Shown piece by piece: positions 17,623 to 25,599 of a stretch of 39,165 bases of DNA; the stretch's first letter is position 1; each line of letters begins with the position of its first letter. The notes below the pieces were generated by a model. It made no database searches. It saw only the letters and a program-made list of their open reading frames with translations, and was not told the origin of the DNA. The DNA lies in NCBI GenBank assembly GCA_902517495.1, contig CABYCO010000010.1, positions 1 to 39,165 of the forward strand. The letters run 5' to 3'. This stretch comes from an uncultured Pelagibacteraceae bacterium (GTDB lineage Bacteria; Pseudomonadota; Alphaproteobacteria; Pelagibacterales; Pelagibacteraceae). The position numbers and the translations under genes are program-made.

Positions 17623-18612
17623 TTATACTAGTCTAGCAAGATCTCTTTTACTATTTTTAAATGTTGGAAGTGGATATTTAAATGCATACTTTCTTGGTAT
17701 ACATTTATTCTTTGCCTTTTCCCACAAAGCAATCCATTGCTTATAATTGTGGATAGTAATATTTTTTTTATTTTTGCTTCTTACATAAAAATTGGGCAAA
17801 GGTTTCCTACCAGATGGGGTTCCAGCCCTATTGTATCTTAAATCAGCGCTAATTCTAAAATCATTAGATCTATTAGGCAATGAACAATGAATGGAATGTT
17901 TGTGCAAAATAATAATATCGCCAACATTAGCTTCTAGAAAAACTGGTTTGTAATTATCAAGTAATTTACTATCTTTTATTTCGACCTGACCTCTATATCC
18001 CGATATATGATTTAATAGTCCCAATTTATTAATTTCTTTTACTGTAATCATACATCCATTTTTTTTTGTAGTTTTAGTAAATGGAATCCAAACAGTAACC
18101 ATATCTGTTAATCTTTGTCCTAAAGATGATAATACTGCTGCATCCTGATGCCATGGCGTTCTGCCTGAGAGACCATCGTGAACAGAATGTTTAGGTAATT
18201 TATTTTCGGGTTGTTTAATTCTTGTATTTTGAACTGGATTTGACAGAATTTCTGGCCCTAATAATTTTTCAACCACATCCAAGATTTTTTTGTGATTTAT
18301 TAAATTCCATAAAGATTGAGATGCAAAATAATCACTCTCTTTCTTCACATGATCTCTTGGAAGTCTAGTATTAAAATATTGATCAAGATCATAAATATTT
18401 AGCTTTGAAATGTATGTGTATTTTTTCCTGAAGTTATATTTAAAAATCTTTTCTTTCATGTGCTCAGGAGCAAATTTATGAACTAAATTGTCCATTACAT
18501 ATTCCATGTCATTTAAAATTGGTTTTAAATCTTTATTGAAGTTAAGAACATTCCTTACTCTTAGGAAGCCATCCCTATCTAAAATACTCTTTAATTTAGT
18601 CTTAATCTGCAT
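17623..18612 (-). CDS. Phytanoyl-CoA dioxygenase (PhyH) family Fe(II)/2-oxoglutarate oxygenase
   Basis: 329-residue PhyH-fold oxygenase. The iron triad is His155-x-Asp157 (TPWHQDAAV) and a distal His242 (SIHCSLPNRSNDFR), with Arg253 positioned to hold 2-oxoglutarate. The double-stranded beta-helix is otherwise intact (VTVWIPFTK, GDIIILHKHS). PhyH members hydroxylate CoA thioesters, small amines and other small molecules, so the substrate is open. It sits between another 2OG oxygenase (5-bp gap) and a hydroxyacid dehydrogenase, suggesting hydroxylation followed by oxidation. Confidence 0.86.
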   Translation of the reverse strand: MQIKTKLKSILDRDGFLRVRNVLNFNKDLKPILNDMEYVMDNLVHKFAPEHMKEKIFKYNFRKKYTYISKLNIYDLDQYFNTRLPRDHVKKESDYFASQSLWNLINHKKILDVVEKLLGPEILSNPVQNTRIKQPENKLPKHSVHDGLSGRTPWHQDAAVLSSLGQRLTDMVTVWIPFTKTTKKNGCMITVKEINKLGLLNHISGYRGQVEIKDSKLLDNYKPVFLEANVGDIIILHKHSIHCSLPNRSNDFRISADLRYNRAGTPSGRKPLPNFYVRSKNKKNITIHNYKQWIALWEKAKNKCIPRKYAFKYPLPTFKNSKRDLARLV

Positions 18613-18617
18613 AATTA

Positions 18618-19478
18618 CTAATTTTTTAGCAAATAATTTGAGTCATGAAAAGATGTAAGCATTCTTTTTTTCGTCGCAACAATATGTGGATGATATTCAG
18701 AATTTTTATATTTCCATATTACTGGTTTATTAAGGGCATAACTTCCATAAATAAAAAATCTTTTTGGACAGTTTTTTTCCTTAAATCTTTTTACACCGTG
18801 GTAAGAATTAGGAGTAGATTTAAAGAAAATTACACTCCCCTGTTTTGGTGTAAATTCCTTTAATTTATCAAGTTCATTAATCTTAGGAAATCTTCTAAAA
18901 CTTTTTCTAAGGTTTTTAATAGCTTTTTTCTTGTATAATGTAAGAGATCCTCCATTTTTTTTTGGTATATCAGTTAAATAGATCAAAAAATTATATAGCC
19001 TATTCACATCATCTCTATGCGGTCTCAATCTATATCCTCCTTTAGATACTGAGAAATCAATGTCTAAATTTAAATTTGGATTTTTATAATTTTTACCTAG
19101 TAGTTTTTTTAGCTCTTTGGAATTTACTTTTTTTTTTACTGTATATTTTTTTTTATTAAATTTTTTTGGTTTAAATAAACTTTCCCATGTATTTGCCTTA
19201 AACTCTGTTTTAAATTTCTTATCAATTTTATTATAAAATGTTTGTGTATTGAAAGTAGCAAAAAGTTTTTTTGAGATTTTAGAACTTGAGATATATTTGT
19301 TGAAATTTTTTGATCCTTTGTTAATCCTATTTCTGCCACCCATAATCATATCGTCAAAACTTTTTGAATTACTTATTTCTTTAATTAAATAATTGCAGGC
19401 TTTTTTACTGATTATTTGTTCTCCAACAATGACTGGGAAGTTTGATTCAATTTTCTTTAGTTTACTAATTTTCAGCAT
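18618..19478 (-). CDS. 2OG-Fe(II) oxygenase (prolyl-4-hydroxylase-like fold)
   Basis: 286-residue protein, very Lys- and Asn-rich. The facial triad is clear: His154-x-Asp156 (RLRPHRDD), His227 (NSYHGVKRF), and Arg240 (CPKRFFIYG) as the likely 2-oxoglutarate anchor; the LIYLTDIPKKNGGSL block is typical of P4H/Ofd1-like oxygenases. The first ~130 residues match nothing I recognise. It is unrelated in sequence to the neighbouring PhyH protein although the cofactor use is the same. It begins right after the stop of the PanE-like gene, so the two are co-translated. Small-molecule hydroxylation seems likelier than protein modification given the neighbours, but this is inference. Confidence 0.78.
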   Translation of the reverse strand: MLKISKLKKIESNFPVIVGEQIISKKACNYLIKEISNSKSFDDMIMGGRNRINKGSKNFNKYISSSKISKKLFATFNTQTFYNKIDKKFKTEFKANTWESLFKPKKFNKKKYTVKKKVNSKELKKLLGKNYKNPNLNLDIDFSVSKGGYRLRPHRDDVNRLYNFLIYLTDIPKKNGGSLTLYKKKAIKNLRKSFRRFPKINELDKLKEFTPKQGSVIFFKSTPNSYHGVKRFKEKNCPKRFFIYGSYALNKPVIWKYKNSEYHPHIVATKKRMLTSFHDSNYLLKN

Positions 19479-20423
19479 TTAGCTGTACATGCCCTCTTTT
19501 ACTTTAATCATTTTGTACATAAGGTCATTTAATGGTGTGGCTATTCCATGTTTTTTTCCTATTTTAGATACGGCGCCACTAATGAAATCAATTTCAGTTT
19601 TTCTTTTATAAAGTACATCAAAAGCCATTGAAGACTTATTTGTTTGTTTTGAATCAACAATTTTATTAAACATAAATAAACATTCATCCTCAGAAACATT
19701 AACACCATCTGCTAAAGCAACATCTCTTGTTTCTAATATTATCTCTTTTCCTAAACTTCTAGAAACATCGTTAGCATTATTATTTATGTAAAGATCAGTA
19801 TGATGTAGATCAAAAATAGCTGAAAGTGGGCCTATTGCGGTTAAAGCAAAAAGTTTCATCCATTTTCTTTTTTTAACATCCTCAGCTGCAATCATTTCTA
19901 AATTATGAGCAGTAAATGTGTCTGCAATTTCGGTTATTCTATCAGAAATCCCACCATCATATTCTCCAATCCAAGAGGGTAGAGCTGCATGATTCATAAT
20001 ATGACCAGGGCCTAAGATATTTGATGCTTGAGTTGTTGTTCCCCCAATTACTTTTTCATCACCAACAATACTTTTAATTATAGCTTCATGTCCAATTCCA
20101 TTTTGAAAAGACATAAAAACTGTTTTATCGTTAATAATGTTTTTTATACTTTTTAAAGCAGGTTCTAGAGCCGTTGCTTTACACATGACTATCACAGCAT
20201 CAACTTTTCCAATTGTAGAGGGATCTGATGTTGCTGGTACTTTTATAAATCTATCACCACCATGACCATCCATTTTTAGACCATTTTTATTTATTTCATC
20301 AACATGCTCTTTCCAAACGTCAATGAGCGTTAAATTTAGACCCTTTTCTGCTAGTAGGCCTCCGAATAGACAACCCATTGCCCCTGCACCAAGAACAACA
20401 ACTTTTAGATCTTTATTATTCAT
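19479..20423 (-). CDS. Ketopantoate reductase-like (ApbA/PanE family) oxidoreductase
   Basis: PanE-fold NADPH-dependent reductase, 314 residues. Rossmann loop LGAGAMGCLFG (11-21), CKATALEPAL, SFQNGIGHE and the catalytic Lys190 in KRKWMKLF are conserved. The two Asn residues that hold ketopantoate in E. coli PanE (after the Lys, and before the Pro of the NPL motif) are replaced: LFALTAIGPL has Leu194 and Gly198. The substrate is therefore probably another 2-keto acid. It leads a four-gene operon with two 2OG oxygenases and a hydroxyacid dehydrogenase, a catabolic setting rather than pantothenate synthesis. Confidence 0.82.
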   Translation of the reverse strand: MNNKDLKVVVLGAGAMGCLFGGLLAEKGLNLTLIDVWKEHVDEINKNGLKMDGHGGDRFIKVPATSDPSTIGKVDAVIVMCKATALEPALKSIKNIINDKTVFMSFQNGIGHEAIIKSIVGDEKVIGGTTTQASNILGPGHIMNHAALPSWIGEYDGGISDRITEIADTFTAHNLEMIAAEDVKKRKWMKLFALTAIGPLSAIFDLHHTDLYINNNANDVSRSLGKEIILETRDVALADGVNVSEDECLFMFNKIVDSKQTNKSSMAFDVLYKRKTEIDFISGAVSKIGKKHGIATPLNDLMYKMIKVKEGMYS

Positions 20424-20442
20424 TTTTATAATCGAAATATAT

Positions 20443-20475
20443 TTATGTAAAAAAATTATGCAATATATTATGTAA
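20443..20475. repeat. Three TTATGYAA direct repeats in a divergent promoter region
   Basis: TTATGTAA (20443-20450), TTATGCAA (20456-20463) and TTATGTAA (20468-20475) repeat every 12-13 bp inside the 63-bp gap between the PanE-like operon and the DUF1907 gene. They may be a regulator-binding array, though AT-richness makes chance similarity possible. Confidence 0.45.
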
Positions 20476-20486
20476 CTAATTTATAT

Positions 20487-21455
20487 ATGGAATTAAAAAT
20501 AGAAAAAGGAATTTTTAAGAAATTCGAGTTAGAAGAAATAACAAATGCTTTGCAAGTTGGATTGTCAAAAAATTTTGAAAGTGTCACAGCAAAGATAGTT
20601 GATTGTCCAAATTTAAGAGATTGGAATTGTCCATCAGAAGGAATGAGTGGTAACCAAAGAATAATTGATGTTGGAGGAGAACCATATATGCACGATCCTA
20701 AATATATTGGTGCTGAATTCGATTATGCAGAAATATCAAAATTGATTGGGTCAGAGAAATCATACGCACTTGGCGCAGGATCTGGAGCAATGTCTTGTCT
20801 TGATGGGCACTGCGGAGAATTGGTTATAAACGAAAACTTAACAACAAAGGAGTATAGATCTTTAATAGCAAGGGTAGGTACAGATAAAAAATGTATTGTA
20901 GAGGACTATAATGACAGTAAACATGGCGGACTTGGTAATGTTTATTATTCAGATGGTGTTAAGGGTAAAGTTATTTATTTAAAGATAAAGAAAAGAATTG
21001 GAAAACAAGGCTCATTGCCTCAAGCAATCAGAGCAGCACTTTCAGAAAATTTAAAAATATTTAACAACGATCATATCGCTTTAGCTGGTGTATTTAGAGT
21101 TTTAAATGGAAAAATAAGATCGCATGTTCAACCAGATTATAAGGATATAAAACATGAATACTACGATCCAAAATTAATGAAATGTACAAAAGATTTTCTT
21201 CAATTTTATGAGCCAGTAGGGCCAAAATTACAATGTTATACCGTTTTATGGACAGGAGATCCAATGGGTGGAGAATTAAATCTAAGAGAGTCTGGAGAGC
21301 ATACACATTTTCATTCATACGAACATAAAAATGATGCAGGACATTATCATTTTGATGTGACACCAGACGAGATAGAATACGAAGGATACTTTAATACTGC
21401 ACAAGAGGTTCACAGAGTAAATAATATTTATAAAGAATTAGCTGCGAAAAATTAA
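20487..21455 (+). CDS. DUF1907 (C11orf54/PTD012-like) predicted zinc ester hydrolase
   Basis: 322-residue protein matching, by recalled sequence, the DUF1907 family that includes human C11orf54/PTD012. Shared blocks are VDCPNL near residue 40, RIIDVGGEPY, LGAGSG, the KVIYLKIKKRIG segment, IRSHVQPDY, and the metal region EHTHFHS (from 271) plus GHYHFD (from 285), followed by TPDEIEYEGYF. The human protein binds zinc through three His in this region and shows esterase activity; the equivalents here would be His272, His274 and His286. There is no signal peptide. It is transcribed alone, between a 2OG-oxygenase operon and the aldolase/ALDH operon. A lactonase role in sugar-acid breakdown would suit but is speculative. 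Confidence 0.75.
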   Translation: MELKIEKGIFKKFELEEITNALQVGLSKNFESVTAKIVDCPNLRDWNCPSEGMSGNQRIIDVGGEPYMHDPKYIGAEFDYAEISKLIGSEKSYALGAGSGAMSCLDGHCGELVINENLTTKEYRSLIARVGTDKKCIVEDYNDSKHGGLGNVYYSDGVKGKVIYLKIKKRIGKQGSLPQAIRAALSENLKIFNNDHIALAGVFRVLNGKIRSHVQPDYKDIKHEYYDPKLMKCTKDFLQFYEPVGPKLQCYTVLWTGDPMGGELNLRESGEHTHFHSYEHKNDAGHYHFDVTPDEIEYEGYFNTAQEVHRVNNIYKELAAKN

Positions 21456-21456
21456 T

Positions 21457-22248
21457 TTAGTAAGTTTCAGACTCTTTTTTGCTTATTGAGCCTTTCATTT
21501 TTTCTACAATTGCCTTAGCACCAGCGCTCATTGCCCTTTGATCTGCTCCTATAGTTACAAAGTTAAATCCTTTATCGATCATTTTTTGTGCATACTCAGG
21601 TGTTCCATTATGAATTCCTGCAAAAATATTATTTTTTTTAGCATGCTCTAAAATTCTAAGAATTTCAGAATATGCCTTTGTATCTTCTGGTCTATCAAAT
21701 CCAGGCTTTTCTCCAATTGCTAAACTTAAGTCAGCTGGGCCAATATATATTCCATCTACACCATCTGTAGACATAATCTCATCTAATTTATCTAATGATT
21801 CTTTTGTTTCAATCATAGCTAATTTTAAAATTTCATCATTTGCATGGTCGGCATAATCAGCTCCACCATAAATCAATCCTCTAACAGGACCAAAACTTCT
21901 ATATCCTCTTGGAGGATACATGCATGCTTGTACAAATCTTTCTGCCTCTTCTTTATTGCTAACCATAGGACATATAATTCCATAACAACCGGCGTCTAGA
22001 ATTTTCATTATTTGACCTGGTTCATTCCAATTTACTCTAGCAAGAGGAGTTACATCAGTTGATGAAATAGTTTGAAGCATTGGAAGTGCATTTGTATAAT
22101 CAACAAGTCCATGCTGCATATCTACAGTCAGAGAATCCCAACCTTGATGTGCCATAACTTCTGCAGAAACAGTGCTTGGTATTTGTAACCAGCCATTTAC
22201 AACAGGCTTACCGTCAGCCATCATTTGTTTGACTTTATTTTTTCTCAT
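21457..22248 (-). CDS. HpcH/HpaI-family class II 2-keto-3-deoxy-sugar-acid aldolase
   Basis: Metal-dependent retro-aldolase of 263 residues, splitting 2-keto-3-deoxy or 4-hydroxy-2-oxo acids into pyruvate and an aldehyde. The family core is plain: VDMQHG (42-47) with the general-base His, Arg71 in PLARVNW, YPPRGYRSFGPVRG, the metal Glu in MIETKES and the metal Asp in IGPADLSLA. Relatives include HpcH, GarL and RhmA (2-keto-3-deoxy-L-rhamnonate aldolase); the present motifs do not decide among them. Its start shares one base with the stop of the upstream aldehyde dehydrogenase, which would oxidise the aldehyde it makes. Confidence 0.88.
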   Translation of the reverse strand: MRKNKVKQMMADGKPVVNGWLQIPSTVSAEVMAHQGWDSLTVDMQHGLVDYTNALPMLQTISSTDVTPLARVNWNEPGQIMKILDAGCYGIICPMVSNKEEAERFVQACMYPPRGYRSFGPVRGLIYGGADYADHANDEILKLAMIETKESLDKLDEIMSTDGVDGIYIGPADLSLAIGEKPGFDRPEDTKAYSEILRILEHAKKNNIFAGIHNGTPEYAQKMIDKGFNFVTIGADQRAMSAGAKAIVEKMKGSISKKESETY

Positions 22249-23690
22249 TAATAATTGAGACCGAAGTGAGTATACTTAACGTTCAAATAATCTTTGATGG
22301 CCATAGAACCACCTTCTCTTCCATAACCTGTTTGTTTTATTCCTCCAAAAGGCACTTCAGCAAAAGCAATTGTTGGATGGTTCACTGCGCATGTTCCAGT
22401 TTCCATTTTTTCTGAGACTTTGTGCGCTTTTTCTAAGGAATTTGTATAGATATAGCTTGCTAAACCAAGGTCATTATCATTAGCTCGCTTAACAACTTCA
22501 TCTGTGTCTTTAAAAGTAAGCAATGGAACTAAAGGTCCAAATGGCTCTTCTTTAGCAATTGTAAAATTATCTTTAACATTGTCAAAAATAGTTGGTTCAT
22601 AAAAATACCCTTTATTAAAACCAGCAGGTCTTTTTCCACCACATAAAACAGTTGCTCCTTCACTTTTAGTTTTTTCTACTAATGCCTCTATTTCATTTAA
22701 TCTTTTTTCTGTTGTTAAAGGTCCCAGAATTGTATCTTCATCCATACCGTTACCAACTTTAAGCTTAGTAACCTTTTCAACTAATATTTTAGCAAATTCA
22801 TCTTTTTTACTTTCATGAATATAAAATCTCGCAGGTGATATACAAACTTGACCATTATTTCTAAATTTAGCAGTGATTGCCATGTCAGTAACCTTATTAA
22901 TATCTACATCGTCAAAAACAATAAAAGGTGAATGACCACTTAACTCCATTGTAACTCTTTGCACTTTTTCAGCAGCTTGTTTTAAAATTAGTTTTCCAAC
23001 TCTTGTTGAACCAGTTATAGAAACTTTTTTAACTATGTCAGATGATATTAATTGAGATGAAATTTTAGCTGGGTCACCAGATAATAAATTTACTACTCCT
23101 GGAGGAACACCCGCATCATTTATAATATTCATAAGCTCCATTACACTACCTGGAGTAATTACATCAGGCTTACAAATTACTGAACATCCTGCAGCTAAAG
23201 CAGTGGAAATTTTTCTTGAAGATAAAACTATTGGAAAATTCCATGGTATTAATCCAGCAACTACTCCAACTGGCTCATATTTTACATACATTCTTGTATG
23301 TTCAAATCTACTTTCAACTATTTGACCATAAATTCTTTTTGTCTCTTCAGAGTTCCATTCAAAAATATCTGCAGCTCCTCCAACTTCTCCTTTTGCTTCT
23401 GATAGTGGCTTTCCAACTTCTAATGTTAACCACTTAGCTAATACATCAGTTCTCTCTCTCATTAGGTCGGCAATTTTTCTTATAATTTTTGATCTTTGCC
23501 AAGGTGGAGTATTTCTCCAAACCTCAAGACCTTTTTCTGCAGACTTAAGTGCTTTGTTTACATCTTCTTCACCTGCTTTAGATGCCTTACCTAAAACTTC
23601 CTCAGTTGCAGGATTTAAAACATCATAAGTTTCATTATTTTGTGATGCTTGCCATTTGCCATCAATGAATTGTCCAAATTTGCTATACAT
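22248..23690 (-). CDS. NAD(P)-dependent aldehyde dehydrogenase
   Basis: ALDH-superfamily enzyme, 480 residues. Catalytic Cys283 (GQVCISPAR), general-base Glu249 (VTMELSGHSP), PWNFP (149-153) for the active-site Asn, and the EEPFGPLVP and FGGIKQTGYGREGG motifs are all present. It resembles succinate-semialdehyde, lactaldehyde and glycolaldehyde dehydrogenases; it lacks MmsA-like features, so it is not an obvious IolA. It is co-translated with the aldolase downstream (1-nt overlap), which suggests oxidation of the aldehyde released there, for example lactaldehyde or a semialdehyde. It is divergent from iolD with a 55-bp gap. Confidence 0.9.
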   Translation of the reverse strand: MYSKFGQFIDGKWQASQNNETYDVLNPATEEVLGKASKAGEEDVNKALKSAEKGLEVWRNTPPWQRSKIIRKIADLMRERTDVLAKWLTLEVGKPLSEAKGEVGGAADIFEWNSEETKRIYGQIVESRFEHTRMYVKYEPVGVVAGLIPWNFPIVLSSRKISTALAAGCSVICKPDVITPGSVMELMNIINDAGVPPGVVNLLSGDPAKISSQLISSDIVKKVSITGSTRVGKLILKQAAEKVQRVTMELSGHSPFIVFDDVDINKVTDMAITAKFRNNGQVCISPARFYIHESKKDEFAKILVEKVTKLKVGNGMDEDTILGPLTTEKRLNEIEALVEKTKSEGATVLCGGKRPAGFNKGYFYEPTIFDNVKDNFTIAKEEPFGPLVPLLTFKDTDEVVKRANDNDLGLASYIYTNSLEKAHKVSEKMETGTCAVNHPTIAFAEVPFGGIKQTGYGREGGSMAIKDYLNVKYTHFGLNY

Positions 23691-23732
23691 AATTTTTATT
23701 TTGTGGTTTATTAGTTGAATATTTGAAGAGAA

Positions 23733-23738
23733 TATAAC
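23733..23738 (+). promoter_or_regulatory. Possible -10 element of iolD, placed for a leaderless mRNA
   Basis: TATAAC ends 7 bp before the iolD ATG (23746), so transcription would start at or next to the start codon. No convincing -35 at 17 bp is seen (TTGAAT at 23715-23720 is too close), and there is no Shine-Dalgarno sequence. Confidence 0.4.
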
Positions 23739-23745
23739 TAGAAAA

Positions 23746-25590
23746 ATGAGAAAAATAAAGCTTACTTGCGCGCATGCATTGGTAAAACATTTAATCGCTC
23801 AGAAAGTCTATATTGATGGTCAAGTTAAGCCTTTGTTTCCTGGTGTATTCGGTATATTTGGACATGGAAATGTCGCCTGTCTAGGACAAGCATTAGAGGA
23901 AAATAAAGATCAACTTCCAACATACAGGGGTCATCACGAACAAAATATGGCTTTAACAGGTGTTGCTTATGCAAGAGCTAAAAGAAGAAAGCAAATTTTT
24001 ATTGCAACAAGTTCGGTTGGACCAGGATCTACAAACCTAGTTACAGCATCAGCTGTAGCAATGAGTAATAGATTGCCAATTTTATTTTTACCTGGAGACA
24101 CTTACGCAAATAGAATGCCAGATCCAGTTTTGCAACAGGTTGAACACTTTTCAAATCCGGGAATGACAGCTAACGACTCATTTAAACCAGTTACAAAATA
24201 TTTTGATAGAATTACAAGACCAGAGCAAATATTACAGTCACTTCCTCAAGCAATTCAAACCATGTTAGATCCAGCAGAGTGTGGACCTGCATGTTTATCT
24301 TTGTGCCAAGATGTACAAGGTGAAACTTTTGATTATCCTGAGGAATTTTTTAAAGAAAGAATTCATAATATTAGAAGACCTAGACCTGACGATTTTCAAA
24401 TCAAACAAGCAGTTGAAAAAATTAAAAATTCGAAAAAACCTATTATAATTTCTGGAGGTGGAGTATTTTATTCTGATGCCATGGATGAGTTAGGCAATTT
24501 TGCAATTAAACATAATATACCAGTAACCCAAACAGTTATGGGATACTCAACAATGAAAAAAGATCATTCTCATTTTGTAGGACCAATAGGTGGCCTTGGT
24601 GGCAAGGCAGCAAATAACTTGGCAAAAGAAACTGATTTAGCAATTTGCATAGGAACTAAGCTTGCAGATTTTACAACTGGCTCATGGGCTAATTTTGAAA
24701 ATCCTGAATTTAAATTAGTTTCAATTAATATAGCAAGACATGATGCCAACAAACATTTAGCAGAAGCAGTTATAGGTGACGCAAAAGTTACCTTAACAGA
24801 ATTATCTAAAGCTATTGGGGATTGGAAATCATCTGATAGCTGGCATAAAAAATCACAAGTCGAGTTAAAATCTTGGAATGAATACGTGGATAAAGAGAGC
24901 GGTCCAACAAATCAAGAATTACCAAGTTATGCTCATGCTGTTGGAGCAATTTATAGAAATTCAGATCCAACTGATATAGCTGTTACAGCAGCTGGAGGTT
25001 TGGTCGGAGAAGTTGTTCAAGTTTGGCGTCCAAAAGAGTTAAATACTCATGAAACGGAGTGGGGATTTAGTTGCATGAGTTATGAAATTTCTGGTGCTCT
25101 TGGTATAAAAATGGCCAATCCTGATAAAGACGTAATTGCTTTTGTTGGCGATGGATCATACCTACTTAACAATTCAGATATATATTCTTCAGTAATTACT
25201 AATAATAAATTAATAATCATTGTATGTGATAATGGAGGTCATGCTGTTATAAATAGACTTCAATTGTTTAAGGGTGGAAAAGAATTTAATTGTTTGTTTA
25301 ATTCCTCAAATATTCAAAACTCCAAAGAAGTAAATTTCGCTCAACATGCAGCAAGCATGGGTGCAAAATCAGAACATGTTTCTAGTATTTCAGAATTAGA
25401 AGAAGCATTTAAAAGAGCTAAACAATCAGATGTAACTTATGTTATATCAATTAAAACACATAGTTACGAATGGCTTGAAGGATCTGCTTATTGGGAAAGC
25501 CCTACGCTTGAAATACCAACATCAAAAGAAAATGAAGAAGCATTAAAACTCCACAAAGAAGGAAAATCAAAACAGAGACAAGGTGTTTAA
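23746..25590 (+). CDS. iolD: 3D-(3,5/4)-trihydroxycyclohexane-1,2-dione hydrolase (IolD-like)
   Basis: Thiamine-diphosphate enzyme of 614 residues that opens the ring of the inositol-derived dione to 5-deoxyglucuronate. The N-terminal PYR domain has FGIFGHGNV and YRGHHEQNMA with the cofactor-activating Glu65; VGPGSTNLVTAS, FLPGDTYANRMPDPVLQQ and the EHFSNPG block are IolD hallmarks. The C-terminal PP domain has the TDP motif beginning GDGSYLLNNSDIY and closing with VCDNGG. It is the first of three tightly spaced genes with a Gfo/Idh oxidoreductase and a hydroxyacid dehydrogenase; iolE and iolG lie 8-10 kb away in separate operons. Confidence 0.92.
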   Translation: MRKIKLTCAHALVKHLIAQKVYIDGQVKPLFPGVFGIFGHGNVACLGQALEENKDQLPTYRGHHEQNMALTGVAYARAKRRKQIFIATSSVGPGSTNLVTASAVAMSNRLPILFLPGDTYANRMPDPVLQQVEHFSNPGMTANDSFKPVTKYFDRITRPEQILQSLPQAIQTMLDPAECGPACLSLCQDVQGETFDYPEEFFKERIHNIRRPRPDDFQIKQAVEKIKNSKKPIIISGGGVFYSDAMDELGNFAIKHNIPVTQTVMGYSTMKKDHSHFVGPIGGLGGKAANNLAKETDLAICIGTKLADFTTGSWANFENPEFKLVSINIARHDANKHLAEAVIGDAKVTLTELSKAIGDWKSSDSWHKKSQVELKSWNEYVDKESGPTNQELPSYAHAVGAIYRNSDPTDIAVTAAGGLVGEVVQVWRPKELNTHETEWGFSCMSYEISGALGIKMANPDKDVIAFVGDGSYLLNNSDIYSSVITNNKLIIIVCDNGGHAVINRLQLFKGGKEFNCLFNSSNIQNSKEVNFAQHAASMGAKSEHVSSISELEEAFKRAKQSDVTYVISIKTHSYEWLEGSAYWESPTLEIPTSKENEEALKLHKEGKSKQRQGV

Positions 25591-25599
25591 AAACTTTAT

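Noticed and set aside
22248-23690. Assigning the aldehyde dehydrogenase as IolA/MmsA
   Set aside because: Catalytic block GQVCISPAR and overall motifs resemble semialdehyde/lactaldehyde dehydrogenases, not methylmalonate-semialdehyde dehydrogenase.
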